The translations under genes and the position numbers were made by a program. A DNA stretch of 64,000 bases from assembly GCA_015680685.1 (NCBI GenBank), contig MNCI01017521.1, positions 96,078 through 160,077 of the forward strand, read 5' to 3'. This DNA is from Gnetum montanum (taxonomy: Eukaryota; Streptophyta; Gnetopsida; Gnetales; Gnetaceae). This document shows positions 1 through 10,430 of the stretch, piece by piece. The notes below the pieces were generated by a model that had not been told where the DNA came from, did not search any database, and saw only the letters and a program-made list of their open reading frames with translations. Numbering within the stretch: position 1 is the stretch's first letter; every line of letters begins with the position of its first letter.

Positions 1-822
1 ACATGATGGAAATTCAAAGAACATCCCTTAGACAAATAAACAAGCTACAAGAATTGGTTATGGGACTAGAAAGACATGCACTCATGTCTAAAGATCCCCT
101 CTAACTAAGGCCCTCTCTCACTTCCTACTTCTCTCTTTTCTTCTCTTTATGGAATGGTGGTTGTTTTGTGGAAGTACTCTCGTGTCTCATGTGGGTGGAC
201 TGGTCTTAGAGTGGCAATGCAAAGTCACTTCTAGTGACTAGTTTTGGTCTAAACTAAGGATGGATCTTCTTAGGTCATTTTAAATACAAATTTCATAAGG
301 GACTTCTTATGACCTCAATTCGGAATTCTATTTCACCTTCTCCATCATCAATCCATGCTACCATAACTCACCTCACTATTGGCTTCTATGTTATGCTCTA
401 TGTCTTGGTTTAATGTGTTTGAATTTTTGGATAGATTCTTTTCGATTGGTCCTTAACTTTTCATGACCATTAATTAACAATGGGGCCCATGGACTCTATA
501 GTTGAGGTTATGCAAGGGTAACAAGGGAATGAGCCTGCTATGGGAAGGATCCACTTCCATAGCTCTTGGTTTGATTAGTTAGGTTCCTTACCTTAGACAA
601 TGCTACAATCCTATCTTTCACATATTCCACTATGTATTTCACTTAGTGCTCCTTAACCTTTGATTTCATTCATCCCCCAATCATTTTTCTTCATGTTTTT
701 CAAATTTATGAGCTCCAACACCGTCTTCTCATGTTTTCATACTATTCTTGTCCAATTTCATTCAAAAACTCTTTGTGTTTTATAAGTTTGACCAAAGTCA
801 ACGATTGTCTATGGTGGTCAAT

Positions 823-871
823 AGCTACATCGCCAAGGCCTCGTCGATGCAACCTAAAAATCCTATATATA
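823..871 (+). promoter_or_regulatory. U3-like palindromic module with TATA-like box inside element X
   Basis: Bases 823-855 match the start of the element X LTR U3 (3,233-3,265) at nearly every position, including the half-site CATCG(A/C)CAAGGCCTCGT. A TATA-like stretch (ctatatata) follows at 863-871. Copy B has the same arrangement at 36,416-36,463, with an even better palindrome. It lies about 450 bases upstream of the coiled-coil frame. A role as an internal promoter for that frame is inference; it could also be the relic of an LTR fragment. Confidence 0.5.
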
Positions 872-1299
872 CCACCATACACATAGAAAATTTTGGCATT
901 TACCTCATAACACACAGGGAGTTTTTGCCATTTTTCAAAGCCCAAAACCTTCCAAAGTTCTTAACTTCCCAACCGTTTGTCTAAATCACTCTGTTCTTTG
1001 ATCTTGCAATTACCAAAGGTAATCTCTTTATCATGGGGGCCACAAACCTTAAGGTTTCTGATGATTTTTTTGAAAATTTTTCTAACTCCCCCAAAGTGTT
1101 AATAACCTTAATAGTATACAAACATCAATTTTTTTAAAGGTTAACCCTTCCAAAAATCTCCATGATGAATAAACTAATGATTGGAATAATTAAATCAATC
1201 ATAATCACAACTTAGCCAAGTGTAACTATCATAAAGAGATAAAGGTATCTCAATTGCTTCATGTTAGACAATAGTTACTACCTCATGGTCTTATTGTGA

Positions 1300-3000
1300 T
1301 TAGAGATGACACCAAGACTGAAGCCCCCGTAGGAAGGAGAATCTTCTCAACCAAGGGAGAAATGATCCAAAGTTGGAAGGGGCCAAAATGAACAAGCCCA
1401 AGAACTACTAGAGGCAACCCATGCAATGGGACCTCTTCATGAGAAGTTTGAAGTGGAATCTATTTGATAGATTCTAGAAGAAGAAGTGCCAATAGAGTAA
1501 TCACAACTAGGGAAAGTGCTAGGACTCATGCCAAGGCTTGAAGTCACTTCAAGATGTGCAGACGTCCATAGTCATGGTCAACGAAAAACTAATTGTAGCC
1601 TAGCATGAAGAATTGTTGGATCAACTAGTGGGGACCAAGCAACTAATTCTGGATATCTTTAATTTTTCAAATAACATCACCACAACCCATTTGGAGCTAC
1701 TAGATGCAGGGGAAAAATGCATCATTTTGGAGGGATAACTTGAAATGGCTCAAGTACAAAATCAATGCCTGGCTCTGAAGGTTGCTGAATTATGTGCCTG
1801 CCTTGCTAATTCTACACTCCTCATCTTGACAATAACCAAAGATGAATCTTTTCAAAAACTTCAAGAACAATTCATGAAGGCTAAGGAGGAAGTAGTGAAA
1901 GCCATCTTCAACTAGTCCACAGTAGAAGCAAAGATGCATTCAATTCAAAAGGACTTGGCTTAGATGCTCCAAGAGAATAACACTCTAACCTCATAGAATC
2001 ATCACCTACGCAATGTTGATGCTCAAAAGGAACAAATGCAAGAATTCATTCATCAAAAATAGGAGAAACAAGCTAGGGTGAATAAGGAATTAAGAAAATT
2101 AGCCATAGAGAATCGGAATTTATCAATGGAGGAAGTTCGTGCCTTGTGCTAGAAATCTGCTATCAAGATTACTACCTAGAAGAATGAAGCTTTAAAGTTT
2201 GAAAGAGTTAAAATAACTAAAGAGACCAAGTTGGCCTATAGAAGGAAATAATCAATGAGAACCACATCCAAATGACAAAGGTGAAAATAAATGAAGCTTT
2301 CCAGCAACTCCAATAAGAAAGAAAAGTTTGGCAGCCCACTAATGATGGGATTGATGCCTACAACAAAGCAAAGATCCATCTAAAGGAGTTGAAAATAGAA
2401 TAAATGACAAAGTACATGGAGTTGGCCAATCTCCACTATGCAAAGTTGGCTATGATGATTTCAAGATAGACATGGTTAGAGTTAGAGAAACAAGTGGCTA
2501 GCTCATATTTACTATACGAGGTAGAGTTCAAGCACCATAAAGACACTAAACAAAAGCATCAGACTACAAACGCTAAACTTGAAGTTCTTAGAGCACAATT
2601 CACATATCAATGATCAACTACTGACAACCTAGCCAAAAGGATGAATGATTACTAGAAGCTGAAGGATGTAGTCAAAGCATTTGACATTGAATGCAAACAA
2701 TTCGTTGCCTAGTTTATCAATGTAAAGGAGCTATTTCCAGCAATTCCATGTCCCTAGGATGTGCTCATTTTAACCCACATTAGTGAACCCATGTGAATAG
2801 TGCATGATCGTAGAAGTAAGGAGGAGAAAATGAAAGCACTACTGGATGCTTTCTACCTCCCACCAGAAGTTGTAGCAGCAACAAGATAGTTGTGGCCACC
2901 TTAACTACCGCACATACATGAAGTTGGTGAAGGTCCCTCAGAACCTTAGGAGCCACCACTGTTTGGGACTCTCTAATCTCCATCAAACTTCATGCCATCA
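1300..3000 (+). pseudogene. Decayed coiled-coil ORF of element X (post-integrase)
   Basis: One frame through this stretch reads as a long Glu/Lys/Gln/Leu-rich helix-forming protein, interrupted by many stops. Short readable pieces include EELLDQLVGTKQLILDIF, LQEQFMKAKEEVVKAIF and NKELRKLAIENRNLSMEEV. Nearly all interrupting codons are TAG or TAA where Gln fits the heptad pattern, as expected from C-to-T decay of CAG and CAA. There is no gag, pol or envelope signature that I recognise. Position suggests the extra ORF of an Athila/Tat-like element. Copy B is at 36,900-38,100, with 500 bases missing at an N. The start codon cannot be fixed. Confidence 0.55.
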
Positions 3001-3215
3001 AGGAATGTGTTGATCAATTTTGAAGAGTCATGTCATGGTATTCAATTTTGTCTCATGAACATCATCATTTTTGTAATGTGTTGATCCACACAGTCAGGCA
3101 CTCCATTTTTGTCAAGTCAATCTATTTTATTTGTGAAAGGTTAGTTAATAATCCCATACCTTTCCAATTTTGTAAAAATATCTTGACAATGAGTTTTCAT
3201 TAAGTTGTGGGGGTA

Positions 3216-4172
3216 TGATGAGTCATAGTTTGTTAGCTACATCGACAAGGCCTCGTTGATGTAGCCTCATCAATTGGGCCTTGTCGATGAGGCCTCATTG
3301 ACGCATTGTATCATGTGTCAATAAGGCCCCATCAACATAGTGTTCTTATTTTTCCTATAAATATGTGCCTACCAACTACATTTATGGCATAGATATTTTA
3401 GAAGTAGCGAAGCTCTTGTAGTTTGTTCATTTGAAAGTTAGAATATTTCTCCTAAGTGCCTGTACTAGGAGTAGAATATTTCTCTTGAGTTCCCGTAGAA
3501 AGAGTCATTGAGTGTATAGATTTTTATTAGAGCATTGTTGTACCTAAGCACAATAATGTGTACAACAATAAAGACAATCTTTTTAATAAACCTTGCAACA
3601 TTCCAGATAGATTAAATATTTTATTTATGCATTTAATGTTTTCAATTATTTATTAAATGTTTTTTAGTAACTAATCTAATGAAGTAGTCAAATAAGATAA
3701 GCTAGATATATTAAACACATAAGTACGACCACTTTGAGCATAACATGTATTCTCTTGGTAATTCCAGTAGTGTTATTGCTTGATACGCCTAGTAGCATAG
3801 TGCTTGGTAACCTAGCAATGGATACATGGGTTTAGAACATGTTTGAAAAGTGGGATTAGATGATTATGTTAGAATTAGTTAAATACTAGTTAATTAGTTA
3901 AATTAAATTTGTTAATCAGGTTACTTTATCTCTATTTAAACACCAAAACCATAAAATACAAAATGATAAACATCAGATGCCTCAACTACACTAAACCATA
4001 CCAGTGTATGTCACAAGTGTAATTGGGAAGACAATGATTGACCTTGAGACAAGATTCACCTCCTAAAAGACTAGTGCACCAGAAACTACAAAGTCCATAG
4101 AATTTGATCAAATCATGCATGAATACTTTGTGATTCATATGGTTGGGCATAGGGGTACCTTGCCGCTTGTCA
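3216..4172 (+). repeat. LTR of element X (957 bp), copy A
   Basis: It begins TGATGAGTCATAG after a purine-rich tract (aagttgtgggggta), which is a plausible polypurine tract, and ends in CA at 4,172. The same family is found at 27,551-28,473 and 38,315-39,271. U3 carries an array of CATCGACAAGG half-sites and their complements (about 3,238-3,350). A TATA-like ctataaatatg lies near 3,355, and an aataaag polyadenylation-like motif lies further on. A short block starting tagaatatttctc is duplicated in this LTR but single in the 27,551 LTR. The following bases (attagcac) resemble both a target duplication and a primer-binding site. Confidence 0.8.
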
Positions 4173-6360
4173 ATTAGCACTTCATTGTTAAGTCTTAATT
4201 AGTTAAAGTTGTCTAGTGATGAGGATGGGGTAAATGCCAAAATCATCTTCATGATGACATCACATTCATGGTGTAAAAGGAGCACATCATGCCATAGGGA
4301 AGTAGAAGGGGCACATTAAAAGATATATGGCCAAGGGGCTCCAACAAAAAAAGTAGTGCTTGAAAGATAAAAAAATAAAAATTATGTCTTTGACAAAACC
4401 AACTAGACAGTAGATGGACTGTAACAAGAAAACAACATAAAAAAATGAAAAGCTATCATAGGCATAGAAAGTAGGGTATCATTATGATGAGTCTAATGGT
4501 TAGCTGGAGGTACAAATAATCATGCTCTTAGAAGGGTGTAGCCTAATTAAAAACCTACACATTAAGCATGTTGGTAATCTAGAAAAAGCTAATACATATT
4601 GTGGTGCTCTTAATACCTACAAGAGATGATTAGGACATGTAAGCATGTTCATTTTATCCTTCAAGAAGATGATGCTAGTTATCATGTTCATGGAATTAGT
4701 AGGCTTGTAGAAGCTAAGAGAACTAGAAGAGTTATGAAATAGCCACAACATTAAACACACATTAATGTAGGAGGTGTTTAAAAGTAAGGCTATAGAAATT
4801 ATCCTATAAGGGGCTAGTGGGATGTTTAGGAATTGGTATGTGAGAGTTATACAATAATTTTTCAAGGCTCAAGGATGAAAGGTGGAGGTGCAATCATGGT
4901 TAGAAGTAGATAAAGGAGAAGAACAATGGAAAGGACCATCACTGATGGGCATAATATCATCTAGGTAGGTCTAGAAAGGAGTCAACACTAGTCGACCCTA
5001 CATATATTTTGCAATGGTAAGTACACTATCATTAATATTAGTGTTAGTAATGTTTTCAATATTATTTAGGATGTCAATGGGAGTACTTTTGGTGTTTAAA
5101 GATCTAAAATCTTAACTCCTAGGCACCATCACTAGTATTTTCATCAAGATCAACCCAACATTACATAGAATACATCATCAATAACCTTAAGAAAACCTTT
5201 GAAAATCAAAAAAAATCAACATCAATGTCAAATTCTTCAAGGAATCAGAATTTCACACCTATTCAATTGTCATTTAATGGTAAATTTACATCCTTATAGA
5301 ATTAAACGACAATTTAATGCCCAACATTTAATTAACATTTAGACTTCAACTTCATTAACTTTAAAGATGATTTAATTTCTTGTACTATTCAAATTTATTT
5401 CAATTTCTAAATTCAAAAGAGCATCATTAATTTTAATTCTCAACATCAAATTATACATGTCAATTAGAAACTCCTCAAAACTTTTCATTTTAACTTTCAA
5501 AAAATAAACCAAAAGGTAAAATCAAGACTATAAATAACCAACTTAATGATCAAATCAAGGTTATATGATTGAATAATTTGGACATCCAAAAATTATTTTC
5601 TATAATAAAATAAAGAGCCTTGAACATCATTTTTCATCTAGGCTAACGTTCAATTCCAAACTAGGCATTGTTTTCTTAAAGTTCCTTTATTTTGAAGGCT
5701 GAAATTCTTCATCTTTAATAGTAGCAAGGAATAGAAAGTTGGATTAGTTTTTCCTTTATCTAGGAAATAGTTCAATTCTTCCCTTGTTAGAGAATTTCAA
5801 TAGCATTTGGAGAGCTCTATTTCCATTCCCATTCCCATTCTACATTGTTGATCAAATGTGGATGTTAATATGACTATAATTTCTATTTAAAATAATTTTA
5901 TCAACATTCTTTTCTTAATTTGATTCTTTTAATCATGTTTAATCTTTTAAATCTATCCTCTTTCCTTCCACCTTCTGAATCGCTTAAAACATTTGTTGTA
6001 AGTTCTTTAAGTTCTTGTTTGATTTAGAATTTCATAGACCATTTAAGACCATTTGTAAATCTTTTTATAAGTGCAAAAACCTCTCATTCCTAATAGAGGA
6101 ATTTTTTAGAAACATGTTTTTATGATGCCTTTAGTGGAGTTGAGGGGTGCCTTTGGTTTTTTTGTATTTTTTCTTGATTTTATTAATATATCTCGTTCTT
6201 CTTTATTTATTTAAAATTTCACATTTTACTAAAATGCATGTTTTTATTAAACTATATGTTTTTATATTGATGCGTTCTTGTTTTAAAAAAATTTATCATA
6301 TATACACTTAGACATTTTGTTGTGTAATAGAAAATTTCTATTTTTTGTGTTTATAGAATG
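4173..6360 (+). other. AT-rich stretch, no recognised gene (copy A)
   Basis: Both strands are full of stops and I recognise no protein signature. Part of it (about 5,140-6,350) is very AT-rich and precedes gypsy-2 coding remnants, so it may include a worn 5' LTR or leader of gypsy-2, but I could not find a matching 3' partner. Copy B equivalent is 39,272-41,590. Confidence 0.5.
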
Positions 6361-7014
6361 AATATTTAGATGGACTTCAACAAAAGACCTTTAATGGCCC
6401 TGAGGAGGTGAAGGTGTTTAAGAAACTTAACACTAATTCTTAGAGAGAAAAAAATACAAGCTTCTCTATGCAAAAGTTGAATTACTTATCCTTTTAATAT
6501 AAGACTAGAGAATCATGATGGTCTAGTACAAGTTATAGAATGATCTTCCATTCTTTAAACAAGCCTTAGATAACCCAAATGAACTTAACCCTTTATAGGA
6601 AAAACTAAGTTGAGCCATGCTCTAGTATTGGATGAAATACTCAAGACTATTATTATGACTAAGAAAGCAAGGATTTAATAGCAAGTTACTTTGTATGTTG
6701 CCCAACTCATTAGAAAACAATAGAGAAGTATCATTTTCAATGTTACCTAACTTGACAAGTAAGATGATGAAGTAAGTGTAGATGATAATGAATAGAAAAT
6801 GCTAGAACTATTAGTGTCCATTAGTTAGATGAAGTTAGTAGCTCCACTTTCGATGCCACTTTTGGTAACACATGTTAAGATAACCGCTAATAAGTTCAAT
6901 GAAGCTAAAAATATTAGTGACATAGAAGTTAACATAGATAGTATGACAGTGAACATAAATATTAAGCATTTCATTCTTAAAAGCATTGCTTAAATTCATA
7001 CATCTATACCCATC

Positions 7015-7371
7015 ATGTCAATTATTTCTAATCCCACCTCTTTTGTTACCTCTTTTATTCCCTCTTTATCAATCAATCCTACCATTTCCCAAGTGCCTCT
7101 GAACTATAGATCGTTAGCATCCACAAACATAGTTTTTGCATACTTTTCTATTATACCAAATAATTTGAATATTTTTGCCATAGATATAAACCATTCTACT
7201 TCTTATTTTATTTCTCAACCTTCCAAATCATCATCTCACATTTTCCATTATGTTTTATCTACCAACTCCAATTATATCTCTACCTTTGCACATACTTCCT
7301 ATGTCCCATCCATGTTAAGCAATCCAGTGTCTACAAATTTGTCAACCCAAATCCAAAACCTTAGCTTGTAG
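7015..7371 (+). pseudogene. Ser/Thr/Asn-rich 118-aa reading frame in gypsy-2
   Basis: An uninterrupted frame of 118 codons starts with MSIISNPTSFVT and is rich in Ser, Thr, Asn and Pro, with no membrane helix or known domain that I recognise. It is also open in copy B (42,244-42,600, 118 codons). Many differences between the copies change the amino acid, so conservation of the open frame may simply reflect few C-containing Gln codons to lose. It sits just upstream of the gag-like segment and is probably part of the gypsy-2 Gag N-terminus. Not a confident host gene. Confidence 0.4.
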
Positions 7372-7489
7372 GTATAGATGGCTGAAGATTAGGATTTAAA
7401 GATAGTAGTTTGAAGGATAGGGTCTACAATTTTATACATTCATTAAACCTTGAATGAACTAATTCATCTCAGTGTGTTGTTTGTAGTAT

Positions 7490-8060
7490 TGCCTAAGGAA
7501 GTTCAAGTTTCCAACTTCACTAAGTATAATGGAGAAGGCAATCTAGCTCATCATGTGGTTATATTCAAAATTGAATATTCACTCTTTTAATGATATACAA
7601 TCACCATGCTTAGAATGTTCTCCATTTCTTTAACATGTAAAGCATTGGAATGGCATAGAACATTGTCAATGCATTCCATATGTTTGTTAGAGTAGTTACT
7701 CACTACCTTCATAGAAAGATTTAAACATAGCATCACTACAAGAGGAACATTCTTAAAATTCATAATAAGAAAGAAAAAACCCCAATAGAAGGTACCACTA
7801 AGTTCATTTAATGTTGGCTCATTATGGCTATTGATTTAGAAGAGCCTTTTTCAAATACGAAAATGATGAATATTTTCAAGAATATGTTGAATAATTTTAT
7901 TAATGCCTATATCATCTATTCCTATCCTCAATCTCTAATTAATGCATTAGTTACTACTTGTGAAATTAAGACCATTTTTATTTAGATTAATGATCATGAA
8001 TGGAATGCATTTGGCAATAAGGTGAATAAGAGTAAGAAAAGAGAGAACTCAACCATTGCT
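7490..8060 (+). pseudogene. gypsy-2 gag remnant
   Basis: In-frame pieces such as VSNFTKYNGEGNLAHHVVIF and LTCKALEWHRTL followed by FIERFKH match the general pattern of the plant Retrotrans_gag capsid domain: a P/N-F-x-x-Y-x-G start, then an AL-x-W motif and an F-x-x-x-F end. Several stops and frameshifts interrupt it. Copy B (about 42,720-43,230) has lost about 50 bases here. No zinc knuckle is visible after it. Confidence 0.55.
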
Positions 8061-8879
8061 ACATTCTTCTACCCTTTTCATCTTATTTTTTGGAGGCAAA
8101 AAATGTAGATTCATCTTTTCATGGTGTTGGAAATATCCAAGATATTTTTATAAAGAGTGAAAATGTTTTAGGTTGTCATCTAAAATTTCTATCTTTACAC
8201 ATGTATCTTTTCCTACACTAGTTCTTGATGTGGGAACCCTTATCTACTTTTCATAACATCTGGGCAATGTTATTATGTGTTATTTTTGGAGGATTCCCTA
8301 GCAATCCCTTGCCCATTTACCATAATAACTAGGCCCCATGATTATTGTGCATCACTTCTAGGAAATGCCTAGCATCTACAAAATCCAAAAAAGAACTCAT
8401 TCATGAGATTTAGTAATGTGTTATAGTTTGTCTTCAACCTAACACTCACCCTCCTCCTTTCATATCCAAGCTTAGGACTAGCATTAGCAAAGTTTGCTTA
8501 ACTTTCTAAATACAAAACTAAATTTTCTAATGGCACTAACAACTATTTATAGTGTTCAACAATACATTTGAATACCTACAATTTTGGAAAAGAATCTACA
8601 ATAGATAGAGTAGGTAGAGGCTTCTAATTAAATGACACTAACAAAGTATAACCAACACTTGAAACAATTATTGAATATATGGCACAAACTAGGAAAAACA
8701 TTTAACATCCCAAAAGATGTAATAGCTCAGTTATTTGAGCTTCTCACCATAAAGAAAAAGTTAGTATTATCTAAAGCACTAAATCAACAAAGCTAGGTGA
8801 AGATTCTTATATTAAAATAGAAAGTAATTAAGCTCTAGGTTAAACTCAACAAGGCAAGTCCTCACAACACACCTAAAGA

Positions 8880-9400
8880 TCTTGATAGATTTACAAAAGA
8901 AAAAAATGCATTTGAAGTATCCACGAATGCCTATGGAATAGAAATCAATGTAGTTCTTTCACAAGAAGATAAAGTGGTATGTTATGAATCTTGTAAATTA
9001 CAAGGAGCTAAGGTAAATTACTCAATCCATGATTTAGAATTACTAGCAATTATTCATGGTCTGAAAGTTTGGAGACATTATCTTTGTGGAAAGAAGTTTG
9101 TACTAAAAACATATCACAAAAGTTTAGAATATTTGCAGAGATAACCTATTTTGAATACTCATCAAAGGAAATGGATAGAATTATTACCAGAATATGATTT
9201 TGAAATCAAATATATTCCTGACAAGAAAAACGTGGTAGCTGATGTCATTAGTCGAATGTGGAATTTAATGATAGGTGTAGTAATGACCCCTATGGAACAA
9301 GAAATTAAGAAACAAATAAAAGAACACCCTTACTTTAAAAAGATTTTAATCAATATTTTTTATGAGCCTTAATACCAACTCACTTCTAATGGTTTATTGA
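8880..9400 (+). pseudogene. gypsy-2 RNase H remnant and linker
   Basis: The frame reads through typical gypsy RNase H features: NAYGIEINVVLSQED (first catalytic region, Asp apparently replaced by Asn in TNAYG), VNYSIHDLELLAIIHGL (the NYS-x-x-D/E-x-E-x-LA motif), then VWRHYLCGKKF, and HQRKWIELLPEYDFEIKYIP with KKNVVADVISRMW (the usual N-x-x-AD-x-x-SR end). One stop lies near 9,142. The linker to the integrase continues to about 9,372. Copy B is at 44,080-44,560. Confidence 0.8.
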
Positions 9401-9450
9401 TAAAAGAACAAAGAGTATGCATACCCAAAGGAAATTGGAGTACATGAAGT

Positions 9451-10293
9451 ACCAATTAAGTGACCCAATATCGAACCCTCGATATCGAATACACGATAAT
9501 AGATGTGCAAGTGATATTGAACACATGATGTTGGAACCTATCTCGTTGGCTTTAAATAAGAGACAAGGGCACTTGGTTTGGGGGAGTTTTTTTTTCAATC
9601 CCTTAGCTGAACTCTTGTAGTTTTTCCATTCTAGAGTTAGAATTATTTCAAAGTGCCCATAGTAGGTGTCATAAAGCGAACGAATCTTTATTAGAGCATT
9701 GTGTACCTGACACCTTATGTCCGAAAATAAAGATGAACTTTGTGATAAACCTTGCAACATTCAGAATAGCTTAACTATAGCATTTAATTACCATTATTTG
9801 ATGCTTTCACTAGTTAAGTAATGTTATTTCTATAGAATTATTAATTATTAATTATTAATTATTAATGAATCAGCACACTCAACATGACCAATTCGAGCAT
9901 ACATGGAACACTTGGTAACCCGGTAACGACTAGCATTTGGTAATCCTAGTAGTATTACATTGGTTTAGGATGTGTCTGGAGAGTGGGAATAGATGCTGGT
10001 GTTAGGATTTGATTCACATTAGAGTTACAAAAAATCCGTTAGTTAATTAGATCTTTTCATTTCACACACTTAGGAGACTAAGATAGAAAATATAAAAAAC
10101 ATAAAAATCATATACCTCAAATTTACTTAACCATACCATTTTTGCTTACAAGTAAGCTTGGGAAAACAATGACTGCACAACTCATCCTTATTTTGTGTAG
10201 GCACATAAGCACTTGATCCTCAGAGTTCAATCAAATCACGCATGAACACTCGTATTCATATGGTTGAGTGTATGGATACCTCACCACTCATCA
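9451..10293 (+). repeat. 5' LTR of element 3 (copy A, left tip missing)
   Basis: This corresponds to the complete 847-bp LTR at 45,116-45,962 in copy B. The first ~10 bases, along with the neighbouring gypsy-2 integrase, are missing here; the breakpoint shows ACCA microhomology. It contains a decayed TATA (ctttaaataag near 9,549), an aataaag motif near 9,726, and a 7-bp microsatellite of attatta units at about 9,837-9,866 that is longer than in copy B. It ends in TCA and is followed directly by a primer-binding site, so it is a 5' LTR. Confidence 0.8.
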
Positions 10294-10312
10294 TTGGCAC
10301 CATTGCCAAAGA
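10294..10312 (+). promoter_or_regulatory. Primer-binding site of element 3
   Basis: The sequence ttggcaccattgccaaag lies immediately after the LTR end. It resembles the plant Athila/Tat-type primer-binding site complementary to the tRNA-Asp 3' end (TGGCGCCGTTGCC...), with CG-to-CA/TG decay. It is identical in copy B at 45,963-45,980. Confidence 0.6.
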
Positions 10313-10430
10313 TTTTGTTGTTTGTGTGCTGATTAGAACTTAGGAAATCGTTCTATCATTGGGAAAAACCCTTACAATTAGCTATCCTACAATTACCAAA
10401 AAAGGGGTATCGCACATTGAGTAATCAATC

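Larger units (their letters stand above)
1..4172 (+). mobile_element. Element X, 3' part (copy A): post-integrase region and LTR
   Basis: This matches 35,606-39,271, which lies between the element X integrase (ending in the N gap) and its LTR. It holds no gag or pol. Its contents are a noncoding stretch, a displaced U3-like module at 823-871, a decayed coiled-coil reading frame at about 1,300-3,000 and an LTR at 3,216-4,172. The position between integrase and 3' LTR is where Athila/Tat-type plant gypsy elements often carry an additional ORF. Confidence 0.75.
6361..9450 (+). mobile_element. gypsy-2, degenerate chromovirus-like element without visible RT (copy A)
   Basis: Recognisable parts, in order, are a Ser/Thr-rich N-terminal frame (7,015-7,371), a gag capsid-like segment (about 7,490-8,060) and an RNase H segment (about 8,880-9,280). 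Between gag and RNase H I find no reverse transcriptase motif, so about 800 bases of ordinary pol appear to be lost in both copies. The 3' side is interrupted by the element 3 LTR. In copy A the integrase has been deleted; copy B keeps it. Confidence 0.7.

Noticed and set aside
748-984. Overlapping short frames on both strands around the U3-like module
   Set aside because: They cross the palindromic module and TATA-like stretch; copy B breaks the plus-strand frame; no family.
4617-4865. 82-codon minus-strand frame
   Set aside because: AT-rich Ile/Leu/Asn composition, not kept open in copy B.
10294-10312. Possible tRNA gene piece
   Set aside because: Only the 3'-end complement is present, immediately after an LTR; this is a primer-binding site, not a tRNA gene. 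No cloverleaf was found anywhere in the window.
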